Shown piece after piece: positions 51,092 to 60,001 of a stretch of DNA of 64,000 nucleotides (position 1 is the first letter of the stretch; the number at the start of each line of letters is the position of its first letter). The notes beneath the pieces were generated by a model that ran no database searches, was not told the origin of the DNA, and worked only from the letters and a program-made list of their open reading frames with translations. The position numbers and the translations under genes were made by a program. Source of the DNA: HIMB114 sp008638005 (GTDB lineage Bacteria; Pseudomonadota; Alphaproteobacteria; Pelagibacterales; Pelagibacteraceae); NCBI GenBank assembly GCA_032681305.1, contig CP136340.1, positions 930,001 through 994,000 on the forward strand, given 5' to 3'.

Positions 51092-52926
51092 TAGATCATA
51101 TTTTTTTCTTTATGAAAAAAGTTGTAAATTTTTTCTGCTGTAGAAAGGTTAATTCCATCAACGCTTTTAATATCATCCAAACTAGCTCCTTCAATTGCTT
51201 TAGCTGAACCAAAATGATTAAGCAAAGCTTTTTTTCTTTTTGCTCCAATACCATCAATTTCCTCTAAGGGCGATTTAAACATTTTTTTTATTTTTTTCTT
51301 TCGATGGGTTGTAATCGCAAATCGATGAGCCTCATCTCTAATTCGTTGCATTAAAAATAAGACTGGATCATTTCTTTCTAATTGAATTAAGCCATCTTCA
51401 GTAATAAATTTTTCATTACCTTTATTTCGATCTTTACCCTTTGAAATTGCAATAATTTTTAAATCATGAAAACCTAAATCATTTAATTTTTCTCTGACTA
51501 CTGAGTATTGACCTTTTCCACCATCTATAAGCAGTAAATCAGGCAATTGATCACTTGATGATTGCAATTTAGAAAATCGTCTTTGTATTACTTCTGACAT
51601 CATTCCATAGTCATCATTAGACTTTATTTTTTTATTTTTAATATTAAATTTTCTATAACGATTTTTAATAAACCCTTCTTTTCCAAATGCAATTAAGGCT
51701 CCAATATTACTGTCTCCTTGATTATGACTATTATCGTAAACTTCAATTAAGCTTGGTGTAAAATTTAATTTAAATTTTTCTGCCATTGATATGAGCAAAT
51801 CATTATTTTTATCTTGAGATAAAATTTTAAGTTGCAATTGTTCTTTGGCATTTTTTAAAGCATTTTGCACAAGTGAATTTTTTGCATTTACCTTAAGAGA
51901 TATTTTTTTATTATATTTTTTTTCTAACGCCTTTAAAATTAAGTCTTTATTCTCTGGACTAATATTTAAAACAATTTCTTCAGGGGGTTCTTTATTATCG
52001 TAAAATTGCATCAGAAAAGATTTTAAAATATGTCTATCATCATCTTCGTAATCATGTTTTGGATAGAAATATTGACTTCCCCAATTTTGTTTTGATCTGT
52101 AAAAAAACACTATTACGCAAGTAGTATTTTCTCTTCGATAAGAAACGATAAGATCTGCATTTTTAAGATTGCTTTTTTGAATTTTTTGAGAGGATTGAAT
52201 ATAGGTCAGTGATTTTATTCTATCTCTTAAAATAGCAGCTTTTTCATAATTTAAATTTTTGCTGCAAATCTCCATCTCGTTAGATAATTTTTTTTGAATA
52301 TCTCTTGTTTTGCCATTTAAAAAATCTATGCACTCTTTTACAGTTATTTCATATTCTGTTTCCCTTATTTCTTTAGTGCATGGCCCAGAACACCTTTTGA
52401 TTTGATATAGGATGCAGGGTCTTGTTCTTCCGTTAAAAGTATTATCATCACAAACTCTAAGCTGAAAAACCTTTTGTAACATTTTAATAGTCCAGTTTGC
52501 TGATGCTATAGATGCAAAGGGACCGAAATAAATATCTCTATCATTATGTTTTCCTCTGAACTTAGTAATTTGAGGATATTTGTGACCTAATCTTATTTGA
52601 ATATAAGGAAATGATTTATCGTCTTTTAGAAGAACATTATATTTTGGTTTGTTTTTTTTGATTAAATTAGCCTCGAGCAATAATGCTTCAGATTCATTTA
52701 CTGTACTGATTGTATCAATTCTAAAGGTTGAAGCTATCATACGCTCTGTCCTTATAGGCAGAGCACTTCCTGATGCATAATTAGATAGTCTTTTAGGTAG
52801 ACTTTTCGCTTTACCTACGTAAATAATTTTTTCTTGTTCATTGAGGACTTGATATACCCCAGGGCTATTTGAACATTGCCTAGATTTTTGTTTAAATATT
52901 TCTTTTCCAGCTTCTAAGGAGTTCAT
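51091..52926 (-). CDS. uvrC: UvrABC system protein C
   Basis: 611 aa. The GIY-YIG nuclease (SPGVYQVLNEQEKIIYVGKA) is followed by a Cys-containing linker (RPCILYQIKRCSGPC), the UVR domain binding UvrB (EMEICSKNLNYEKAAILRDR), an RNase H-like nuclease (IEVYDNSHNQG, LLIDGGKGQ) and C-terminal HhH motifs. It makes both incisions in nucleotide excision repair. It shares an operon with uvrB. Confidence 0.97.
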   Translation of the reverse strand: MNSLEAGKEIFKQKSRQCSNSPGVYQVLNEQEKIIYVGKAKSLPKRLSNYASGSALPIRTERMIASTFRIDTISTVNESEALLLEANLIKKNKPKYNVLLKDDKSFPYIQIRLGHKYPQITKFRGKHNDRDIYFGPFASIASANWTIKMLQKVFQLRVCDDNTFNGRTRPCILYQIKRCSGPCTKEIRETEYEITVKECIDFLNGKTRDIQKKLSNEMEICSKNLNYEKAAILRDRIKSLTYIQSSQKIQKSNLKNADLIVSYRRENTTCVIVFFYRSKQNWGSQYFYPKHDYEDDDRHILKSFLMQFYDNKEPPEEIVLNISPENKDLILKALEKKYNKKISLKVNAKNSLVQNALKNAKEQLQLKILSQDKNNDLLISMAEKFKLNFTPSLIEVYDNSHNQGDSNIGALIAFGKEGFIKNRYRKFNIKNKKIKSNDDYGMMSEVIQRRFSKLQSSSDQLPDLLLIDGGKGQYSVVREKLNDLGFHDLKIIAISKGKDRNKGNEKFITEDGLIQLERNDPVLFLMQRIRDEAHRFAITTHRKKKIKKMFKSPLEEIDGIGAKRKKALLNHFGSAKAIEGASLDDIKSVDGINLSTAEKIYNFFHKEKNMI

Positions 52927-53324
52927 TAAAAGTTTCTAACTTTAGTTACCTCATACCCAACACTTTTACATTCTTCGATAGCTTCAGGCTTTTCGATTTT
53001 AATAGAAACTTTAAATACCCTCTGGTCTTTGAAAATTTCGTTAATAATTTTGTCCGCAAGCGTTTCTAGAAAATTTATAGGGTCTGATATAATTTTTTTA
53101 ATCATATTAATAACTTGATCGTAATCAACAATTTCCTCTAAGCTTTTATCTTCATATGTTTTTGGCATTATAAATAATTTAATATTAAAAATAATTTTTT
53201 GCTCTTTTAATTTCTCATATTCATAAAAACCAAATTTTGCATTTAACATTAAATCGTTAATGAGGATAATCTCTTCTTCTGAAGATATATTATCTTTAAG
53301 ATGAATAATTTTCTTTTCACTCAT
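52926..53324 (-). CDS. folB: Dihydroneopterin aldolase
   Basis: 132 aa. The pattern NAKFGFYEYEKLKEQKIIFN holds the catalytic Glu, and SIKIEKPEAIEECKSVGYEV holds the conserved Lys and the typical KP. It splits dihydroneopterin to the hydroxymethyl-dihydropterin precursor of folate. It overlaps the SDR gene by 8 bp and uvrC by 1 bp. Confidence 0.88.
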   Translation of the reverse strand: MSEKKIIHLKDNISSEEEIILINDLMLNAKFGFYEYEKLKEQKIIFNIKLFIMPKTYEDKSLEEIVDYDQVINMIKKIISDPINFLETLADKIINEIFKDQRVFKVSIKIEKPEAIEECKSVGYEVTKVRNF

Positions 53325-54066
53325 TAATATTTATTAAATCTTTAGTTTGCCAATTTAAACTTTGACCGCTATCTACTGCAATGATTTGACCTGTAATATT
53401 ATGATTTTCAATCAAAAACTGACAAGCGTTTGAAATTTCTTTTTTATTTACTTGTCTTTTTAACAATGTGTTTTTGTATTGCTTTTTAAAATGAAGATTT
53501 GATTGTCTGGCATTTTTTATGACAGGACCAGGAGCAATTCCATTAACTCTTATATTTGGGGCCAATCTCATAGCTGCTGTTTTTGTTATATTGAATAATA
53601 TCATTTTACTTACAGTGTATGAAAAAAAAAATGGGGTTAATTTAAAAACCCTTTGATCTAAAATATTAATAATTGAAAAATTTTTTCCTTTTTGAAATTT
53701 TTGTTTTGCAAATTCCGACATAAGAATTGCTGGCGCTTTGGCATTAACATTTATATGATTATTCCACATTTTTTCATTAAATTTAGTTAAGTCATCATTT
53801 TCAAATAAAGATGCACAGTTTATCAAATGGTTAATGTGCTTGAATTTTTTTTTAGCTTCAGAAAAAATTTTTTTTGTAGATTTAAAATTTCTTAAATCGC
53901 CTTTGATAATTTCACAATTAGAAATTTTATTTATCTCGAGCTTTGTTTGAAGAGCTTCTTTTTTTGAAGTGTTGTAATGTAAAATTATATTGTAGCCTTG
54001 TTTTGCAAAATTTATTGCAATTTCTTTACCAATTCTTTTACCGCCCCCTGTAATTAAAATATTCAT
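53317..54066 (-). CDS. SDR-family oxidoreductase, possible pteridine reductase (FolM-like)
   Basis: 249 aa. The nucleotide motif TGGGKRIGKEIAINFAKQG has an Arg in place of the usual middle Gly, as in pteridine reductases. The catalytic YTVSK is present and NGIAPGPV follows. Together with the folB overlap this suggests reduction of dihydrobiopterin, monapterin or folate. The substrate is inferred. It overlaps uvrB by 4 bp. Confidence 0.8.
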   Translation of the reverse strand: MNILITGGGKRIGKEIAINFAKQGYNIILHYNTSKKEALQTKLEINKISNCEIIKGDLRNFKSTKKIFSEAKKKFKHINHLINCASLFENDDLTKFNEKMWNNHINVNAKAPAILMSEFAKQKFQKGKNFSIINILDQRVFKLTPFFFSYTVSKMILFNITKTAAMRLAPNIRVNGIAPGPVIKNARQSNLHFKKQYKNTLLKRQVNKKEISNACQFLIENHNITGQIIAVDSGQSLNWQTKDLININE

Positions 54067-56210
54067 TTTTTTTGATATCTTTTTCCAGATTTAGTTCCTG
54101 CTCTACCTTGGGTAGATCGAGCCGAGTCTTTAGATTTATAATTTTTTGTGAATGAATTTACAGTTAAGCCCATGTCTGACTGTTCTAGTTTTCTTATTTC
54201 GTCTCTAATTTTTGCAGCTTTTTCAAATTCTAGGTTATCTGCTGCATTTTGCATATCTTTTTTTAAAGCTTTCATATGTTTTTTTAGGTTATGCCCCGGT
54301 GTTACAAATTTATCTGTATTGAGGTAGTCTTTTTCATAAACACTTTCTAGGATATCCCCAATCTCTTTTTTAATTGATGATGCGTTAATATTATTTCTTA
54401 AATTATATTCCTTTTGTTTTGCTCTTCTCCTGTCTGTTTCCTCCATTGCTTTAATGATGCTTTTAGTTTTTTTATCAGCATATAGAATTACCTTTCCCTC
54501 TAAATTTCTTGCTGCACGACCGATAGTTTGAACAAGCGAAGTTTCTGATCTTAAAAAACCTTCTTTATCAGCATCTAAAATTGCCACTAAGGAACACTCA
54601 GGAATATCAAGCCCTTCACGAAGAAGATTGATACCAATGAGAACATCAAAATGACCCAGTCTAAGATCTCTTATGATTTCTATTCTTTCGAGAGTGTCTA
54701 TATCTGAATGTAGATATCTAACTTTAATACCGTTTTCATCCAAATATTCAGTGAGATCCTCAGCCATTTTTTTAGTTAAAGTTGTAACCAAAACTCTTTG
54801 TTTTTTCTTTATTATGTGCTGACACTCATTTAATAAATCATCGACCTGGTTTTTTGCAGGCCTTATCTCAACATCAGGATCTGTTAAACCTGTCGGCCTT
54901 ATTATTTGTTCCGCAAACACACCTTTAGTTTGTTCTAACTCCCAAGGCCCTGGCGTTGCAGAAACAAATACTGTTTGAGGCCTCATTAAATTCCATTCTT
55001 CAAATTTTAATGGACGGTTATCCATACAAGAAGGCAATCTAAATCCATAATCTGAAAGTGTTTTTTTTCTAGTGTAATCACCTTTATACATTCCATTTAG
55101 TTGCGGAACTGTAACATGACTTTCGTCAATAAATACAACGGCGTTGTCTGGTAAATATTCAAATAGAGTAGGAGGGGGCTCTCCCTTTTTACGTCCTGAA
55201 AGAAATCTAGAATAATTCTCAATACCAGAACATGAACCTGTTGCTTCAATCATTTCGAGATCAAACCTTGTTCTTTCCTCAATCCTTTGAGCTTCTAATA
55301 ATTTGTTTTCAGATCTAAATTTTTCTATAGTAATTTTTAATTCCTCTCTAATATCTTTAATTGCCTGGTTCACCGTAGGTCGTGGAGTAATATAATGACT
55401 GTTTGCGTATACTTTAATAATATTTAGGTCTTCAGTTTTATCTCCAGTCAAAGGATCAAATTCTTTAATGGAAATTAATTTCCCTTCATCAAGATTGAGT
55501 TTCCAGGCTCGATCTTCTAAGTGAGAAGGAAAAATTTCTATATTTTCACCCCTAACTCTAAAAGTACCTCTTTGAAAATTTTGATCATTTCTTTTGTATT
55601 GAAGTTCTATTAACCCTTTAATAACTTCTTCTCTCTCATAGTTTTCGTTTTTAATGAATGTAAAAGTCATTTTGCTATATGACTCAGCAGATCCTAATCC
55701 ATAGATACAAGATACACTTGATACAATAATAACATCGTCTTTTTCTAATAATGATCTAGTTGCTGAGTGTCTCATCCTATCAATCTGTTCATTAATAGAT
55801 GACTCTTTTTCTATATACGTGTCCGACCTAGGCACATAGGCTTCGGGAGTATAGTAATCATAGTATGAAACAAAATATTCAACCGAGTTATTTGAAAAGA
55901 AACCTTTCATCTCTCCATAAAGTTGTGCGGCAAGTGTTTTATTTGGTGCTAAAATTATAGCCGGCCTGTTTAAGGTTTCTATAATTTTTGCCATCGTGAA
56001 TGTTTTTCCAGATCCAGTAACACCTAACAGGACTTGATTTTTTTCATTGCTGACTAGTCCGCTGCAAAGTTCTTTAATTGCAGCTGGCTGATCACCTGCA
56101 GGTGAAAAATTACTCGTTATTTTAAAAGATTTTCCACCCTCTAATTTGTTAACAGATAACTTATCAGACAGCTTGCTTTCTTGGTTATTAATTGTATCTA
56201 ATAATGACAT
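54063..56210 (-). CDS. uvrB: UvrABC system protein B
   Basis: 715 aa, a UvrB helicase-like damage sensor. Walker A GVTGSGKTFTMAKI, beta-hairpin YYDYYTPEAYVPRSDTYIEK, DEAD-like FIDESHVT, motif VI QTIGRAARN and a C-terminal UVR domain (DNLEFEKAAKIRDEIRKLE) that binds UvrC. The C-terminus adds a Lys/Ser-rich tail. It is divergent from aspC with 5 bp between starts. Confidence 0.97.
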   Translation of the reverse strand: MSLLDTINNQESKLSDKLSVNKLEGGKSFKITSNFSPAGDQPAAIKELCSGLVSNEKNQVLLGVTGSGKTFTMAKIIETLNRPAIILAPNKTLAAQLYGEMKGFFSNNSVEYFVSYYDYYTPEAYVPRSDTYIEKESSINEQIDRMRHSATRSLLEKDDVIIVSSVSCIYGLGSAESYSKMTFTFIKNENYEREEVIKGLIELQYKRNDQNFQRGTFRVRGENIEIFPSHLEDRAWKLNLDEGKLISIKEFDPLTGDKTEDLNIIKVYANSHYITPRPTVNQAIKDIREELKITIEKFRSENKLLEAQRIEERTRFDLEMIEATGSCSGIENYSRFLSGRKKGEPPPTLFEYLPDNAVVFIDESHVTVPQLNGMYKGDYTRKKTLSDYGFRLPSCMDNRPLKFEEWNLMRPQTVFVSATPGPWELEQTKGVFAEQIIRPTGLTDPDVEIRPAKNQVDDLLNECQHIIKKKQRVLVTTLTKKMAEDLTEYLDENGIKVRYLHSDIDTLERIEIIRDLRLGHFDVLIGINLLREGLDIPECSLVAILDADKEGFLRSETSLVQTIGRAARNLEGKVILYADKKTKSIIKAMEETDRRRAKQKEYNLRNNINASSIKKEIGDILESVYEKDYLNTDKFVTPGHNLKKHMKALKKDMQNAADNLEFEKAAKIRDEIRKLEQSDMGLTVNSFTKNYKSKDSARSTQGRAGTKSGKRYQKK

Positions 56211-56215
56211 ATTTA

Positions 56216-57415
56216 ATGACTATACTATCAAGTTCTTTATCAAGAATAAAACCTTCTCCGACAATAGCTGTAACGCAAAAAGCAAGAGAGTTAAAGGAAA
56301 GTGGAGTTGACGTTGTTTCCTTGGGCGCAGGTGAGCCTGATTTTGACACTCCTGAAAATATAAAAAAAGCAGCGATAGATGCGATTAATAAAGGAGATAC
56401 TAAATATACAGCTGTAGACGGAACTCCAAAACTTAAAGAAGCAATAATAAATAAATTTAAAAGAGAAAATAATTTGGTTTTTCTAAAAGAGCAAATTAGT
56501 GTTGGGGCAGGAGGTAAGCAGGTTATATTTAATGCGATTTTAGCCTCAATTAATCCTGGTGATGAAGTTTTGATACCAGCACCTTATTGGGTTTCCTATC
56601 CCGATATTGTCTTGTTGGCAGGCGGAACACCAAAAGTAGTAATTTGTGATGAGGCAGATGAATTTAAAATTAATGCAAAAAAATTAAGAGAGAATTTGTC
56701 AAAAAAAACAAAATGGTTGATTTTAAATTCTCCATCAAACCCAACGGGATCTTGTTATAGCAAAGATGAATTAAATGAGATTGCTGAAGTACTAAAAGAC
56801 TTTCCAAACGTGATGATTATGAGCGATGATATATATGAGCATGTTTTGTATGATGACTTTCAATTTTATACTATTGGTCAAAACAAAATTGTTTCAGATA
56901 GAACTTTGACAATTAATGGGGTAAGCAAATCTTATTCAATGACAGGATGGAGAATAGGTTATGCAGGTGGACCAGCTGATTTAATAAAAGCTATGGCGAA
57001 GATTCAATCCCAATCTACAACTAACCCTTCTTCAATTAGCCAGGCGGCAGCAGTAGAAGCTTTAAATGGGGACCAAAGTTTTATTACTGAAAGAACAATA
57101 GCATTTAAAAGTAGAAGAGATTTCGTTGTTACTTCGCTTAATAAAGTTCAGGGCATTAGCTGTTTAAATCCACAAGGTGCCTTTTATGTTTTTCCAAGTT
57201 GCAAAGATTGTATTGGAAAAAAACATAAGGATTTAGGGAATATTAATAATGATACAGATTTTGTAACAAAACTTTTAGAAAAAACTGGTGTTGCGGTTGT
57301 TCAAGGTTCTGCTTTTGGTCTTGAAGGTTTTTTTAGAATTTCTTACGCAACATCGATGGAAAACTTAGAAAAAGCAGTAAAGAGAATATCGGAGTTTTGC
57401 TCCGATCTCAGTTAG
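56216..57415 (+). CDS. aspC: Aspartate/prephenate-type aminotransferase, class I
   Basis: 399 aa from the ATG at 56216, which starts the family pattern SSSLSRIKPSPTIAVTQKAR. Earlier ATGs at 56192 and 56204 lie within uvrB. GAGEPDFDTPENI, NSPSNPTGSCYS and the PLP-lysine region NGVSKSYSMTGWRIGYAGG are diagnostic. Aspartate is the likely amino donor; prephenate activity is possible in this branch. The stop shares TTAG with trxB. Confidence 0.92.
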   Translation: MTILSSSLSRIKPSPTIAVTQKARELKESGVDVVSLGAGEPDFDTPENIKKAAIDAINKGDTKYTAVDGTPKLKEAIINKFKRENNLVFLKEQISVGAGGKQVIFNAILASINPGDEVLIPAPYWVSYPDIVLLAGGTPKVVICDEADEFKINAKKLRENLSKKTKWLILNSPSNPTGSCYSKDELNEIAEVLKDFPNVMIMSDDIYEHVLYDDFQFYTIGQNKIVSDRTLTINGVSKSYSMTGWRIGYAGGPADLIKAMAKIQSQSTTNPSSISQAAAVEALNGDQSFITERTIAFKSRRDFVVTSLNKVQGISCLNPQGAFYVFPSCKDCIGKKHKDLGNINNDTDFVTKLLEKTGVAVVQGSAFGLEGFFRISYATSMENLEKAVKRISEFCSDLS

Positions 57416-58356
57416 TGATTTAGTAATTTTTCAGCTTCAAGAGCAGCCATACAACCCATTCCAGCTGCTGTGATGGCTTGTCTAAAAATTTTATCTTTAA
57501 CATCGCCTGCTGCAAACACTCCTTCTAAATTTGTGGCAGTCGAATCTGGTTTTGTAATAATATATCCTTCGCTATCCATATTAATTTTATCTTTGAAAAT
57601 CTTGGTTGCCGGTTGATGCCCTATTGCCACAAATAAACCATGGACTTTAAGTTCAGTAATCTCATTAGTTTTAAGATTTTTTAATGAAAGAGACTCAAGA
57701 TTTTTTGGATTTTCCGTTCCATTAATCTTATCAACTGCACTGTCCCATATCATTTCAATTTTTTTATTATCAAAAAGTTTTTTTTGTAACATTTTTTCTG
57801 CTCTCAATTCATCTCTTCTATGAATAAGAAAAACTTTTGATGCAAAATTAGTAAGATAGATTGCCTCTTCAACAGCAGTATTGCCACCACCAACTACTGC
57901 TACTTCTTTGTTTTTATAAAAAAATCCATCACATGTAGCGCAAGCACTAATTCCAAAACCTTTAAACTTATTTTCATTTTCTATTCCAAGCCATTTAGCT
58001 TGCGCACCTGTAGAAATAATAATGGTATCAGATATTATTTTATTTCCACTTTCCCCTAGGCTGACATAGGGCTTTTTTGAGAAATCAACTTCTTTGATAA
58101 TATCGGTAATGAATTTGGTTCCAACATGCTCAGCTTGTTTTTTCATTTCATCCATTAACCACGGTCCTTGTATTGCATTTGCAAATCCTGGGTAGTTTTC
58201 TACGTCGGTTGTAGTTGTTAACTGTCCGCCAGGCTCCATTCCAGTAACTATAATAGGCTCAAGCATCGCTCTAGCAGCGTAGATTGCAGCGCTATAGCCT
58301 GCAGGTCCAGACCCGATAATTAAAACTTTTGTTTTATGCTCTTTATTTTGACTCAT
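57412..58356 (-). CDS. trxB: Thioredoxin reductase
   Basis: 314 aa. FAD motif IIGSGPAGYSAAIYAARA, redox-active C139-A-T-C142 followed by DGFF, NADPH motif VVGGGNTAVEEA, and the C-terminal GVFAAGDVKDKIFRQAITAAG. It reduces thioredoxin with NADPH in the cytoplasm. It is divergent from the ELM1 gene with 45 bp between starts. Confidence 0.96.
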   Translation of the reverse strand: MSQNKEHKTKVLIIGSGPAGYSAAIYAARAMLEPIIVTGMEPGGQLTTTTDVENYPGFANAIQGPWLMDEMKKQAEHVGTKFITDIIKEVDFSKKPYVSLGESGNKIISDTIIISTGAQAKWLGIENENKFKGFGISACATCDGFFYKNKEVAVVGGGNTAVEEAIYLTNFASKVFLIHRRDELRAEKMLQKKLFDNKKIEMIWDSAVDKINGTENPKNLESLSLKNLKTNEITELKVHGLFVAIGHQPATKIFKDKINMDSEGYIITKPDSTATNLEGVFAAGDVKDKIFRQAITAAGMGCMAALEAEKLLNH

Positions 58357-58401
58357 TTGAAATGTTTATCAAAACAATCTAATAAAATATTATTTATTAT
58401 A

Positions 58402-59337
58402 ATGAAAGCATTACACTCTTGGTTACTCACAGAAGGTGCGCATGGAATGATTAGCCAAGTTGAAGGTTTAGCCAATGGATTAAATTCAACTTTTGAGCAT
58501 AAATTTATCAAGCTATCTTATTTCTCAAGATTTCTTCCACCAATCTTTACACCCAGAGCTCCAAGCTTATTTAATTTTGAAGAGTTGATGAGCGGCGTCA
58601 ATTCGTGTCCAGATTATATTATTTCATGTGGAAGAAAGAGTGTAATACCAAATTTAGTTATTAAAAAATATTTAAAAGAAAAATTTAATAAGAAAGTAAA
58701 TAATATTCATATTCAAGATCCTAAAATTTCAGCATCAAACTTTGATTACATAATTGTTCCTGAGCATGATAATAAAGTTTCAGGAGATAATATAATTTAT
58801 TCAAAAGGCGCTTTGCATTATCTGAGTGAAAAAGAGGTTCTAAATACTAATAAAGGAGATTTAATATTAAGTTTAATTTTAGGAGGACCAAATAAATATT
58901 ACAGTTTTAGTTATGATGAATTGAAAAATATTTTTTTTTATTTGAGAAACAACCAGGACTTAAAAAAAATAAATATTGTTGCCTCAAGAAGAACTCCCCA
59001 AGAAATATTTAAAAAATTACAACTGGAATTTTCTGAACCCAAATTTAATTTTGATATAAGTCTAAAAAAAACAAATTATACTAAAGCTTTATCAGAGGCT
59101 TCGCACTTAATGATAACGTGTGACTCAACTTCAATGATTTCAGAAGCTGCTACAACTAATAAGCCAGTATATGTAATTAAGTTAAATTCTGTTAAAAACG
59201 ATTATCGATTTCAGAGATTTTTTGATTTGTTTAAAGATCTTGGTATCATTAGATTTTTTGATGGTCGTATTGAAAACTGGACTTACGAAAAATTATATGA
59301 GAGTAGAAGGGTAGCCGAAGTAATTTTAGAAAATTAA
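58402..59337 (+). CDS. ELM1 (DUF1022) family protein
   Basis: 311 aa from the ATG at 58402 (MKALHSWLLTEGAHGMISQV). The ORF opens earlier at 58336, but that part overlaps trxB. The sequence matches the family of plant mitochondrial fission factor ELM1: EGLANGL at the start, IISCGRKSVIPN, HIQDPKIS, LILGGPNKYYSFS and TCDSTSMISEAATTNKPVYV, a glycosyltransferase-like (GT-B) layout. The bacterial function is unknown. It lies 1 bp before the next gene. Confidence 0.82.
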   Translation: MKALHSWLLTEGAHGMISQVEGLANGLNSTFEHKFIKLSYFSRFLPPIFTPRAPSLFNFEELMSGVNSCPDYIISCGRKSVIPNLVIKKYLKEKFNKKVNNIHIQDPKISASNFDYIIVPEHDNKVSGDNIIYSKGALHYLSEKEVLNTNKGDLILSLILGGPNKYYSFSYDELKNIFFYLRNNQDLKKINIVASRRTPQEIFKKLQLEFSEPKFNFDISLKKTNYTKALSEASHLMITCDSTSMISEAATTNKPVYVIKLNSVKNDYRFQRFFDLFKDLGIIRFFDGRIENWTYEKLYESRRVAEVILEN

Positions 59338-59338
59338 T

Positions 59339-60001
59339 ATGAGCATTTTAAATTCTGTTAAAAATAGCAAACATGGGACTTATCCATTTAGATACTGGGA
59401 AGTTGACAAGCCTCTTTCTGAAGAAATGATTAATGAACTTTATAATGCAAAGTTAGATGATCCCACTGCCCACAACATTGAATATGATGGCACAAGGGCG
59501 ATCGATGGGGGAGATGGCAAGTTAAGAGAAGGAGACAAATCAGGAGGAAAAGCTTTAAAATTTAGATGCTTTGTAAGTAAAGAAAATGAAAAAAATTATC
59601 CTGAAATTTTAAAATTAGTTAAAGAATTACAAACTAAAGAAACATCGCAAGCTATTGGAAATTTAATTGGTAAAGATTTGTCAAATGCATTTGTTCGAGT
59701 TGAAATTTGTTGTGATCGAAAAGGATTTTGGCTTAAGCCTCATTGTGATATTAAAGAAAAATTAATGTCTTCAATGTTATTTGTGAATAGAAATAATGAA
59801 TCTGAAGAGTTAGGTACCGACTTTTATAATGAAAAAATGGAAAAGGTTTACACTGTTCCTTATAAAGATAATTATGGATACATGTTTACAACCGATGAAA
59901 ACAGTTGGCATGGTCTTGAAAAAAAAGAGATTAAAGACGAAAGAAGATGTTTGCAGGTCAATTACGTTACTTTTCCCACAGATTACCCTGTCGAAAAATA
60001 A
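59339..60001 (+). CDS. 2-oxoglutarate/Fe(II) oxygenase-like protein (double-stranded beta-helix)
   Basis: 220 aa. Candidate iron ligands H135-x-D137 in KPHCDIKEKL and H191 in ENSWHGLEKK, with R203 twelve residues later as the possible 2-oxoglutarate-binding Arg (RRCLQVNYV), fit the Fe(II)/2OG oxygenase pattern. There is no signal peptide. The gene follows ELM1 by 1 bp and its stop directly abuts the carB stop. The substrate is unknown; a surface-sugar or small-molecule hydroxylase would suit an ELM1 partner, but that is speculation. Confidence 0.65.
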   Translation: MSILNSVKNSKHGTYPFRYWEVDKPLSEEMINELYNAKLDDPTAHNIEYDGTRAIDGGDGKLREGDKSGGKALKFRCFVSKENEKNYPEILKLVKELQTKETSQAIGNLIGKDLSNAFVRVEICCDRKGFWLKPHCDIKEKLMSSMLFVNRNNESEELGTDFYNEKMEKVYTVPYKDNYGYMFTTDENSWHGLEKKEIKDERRCLQVNYVTFPTDYPVEK

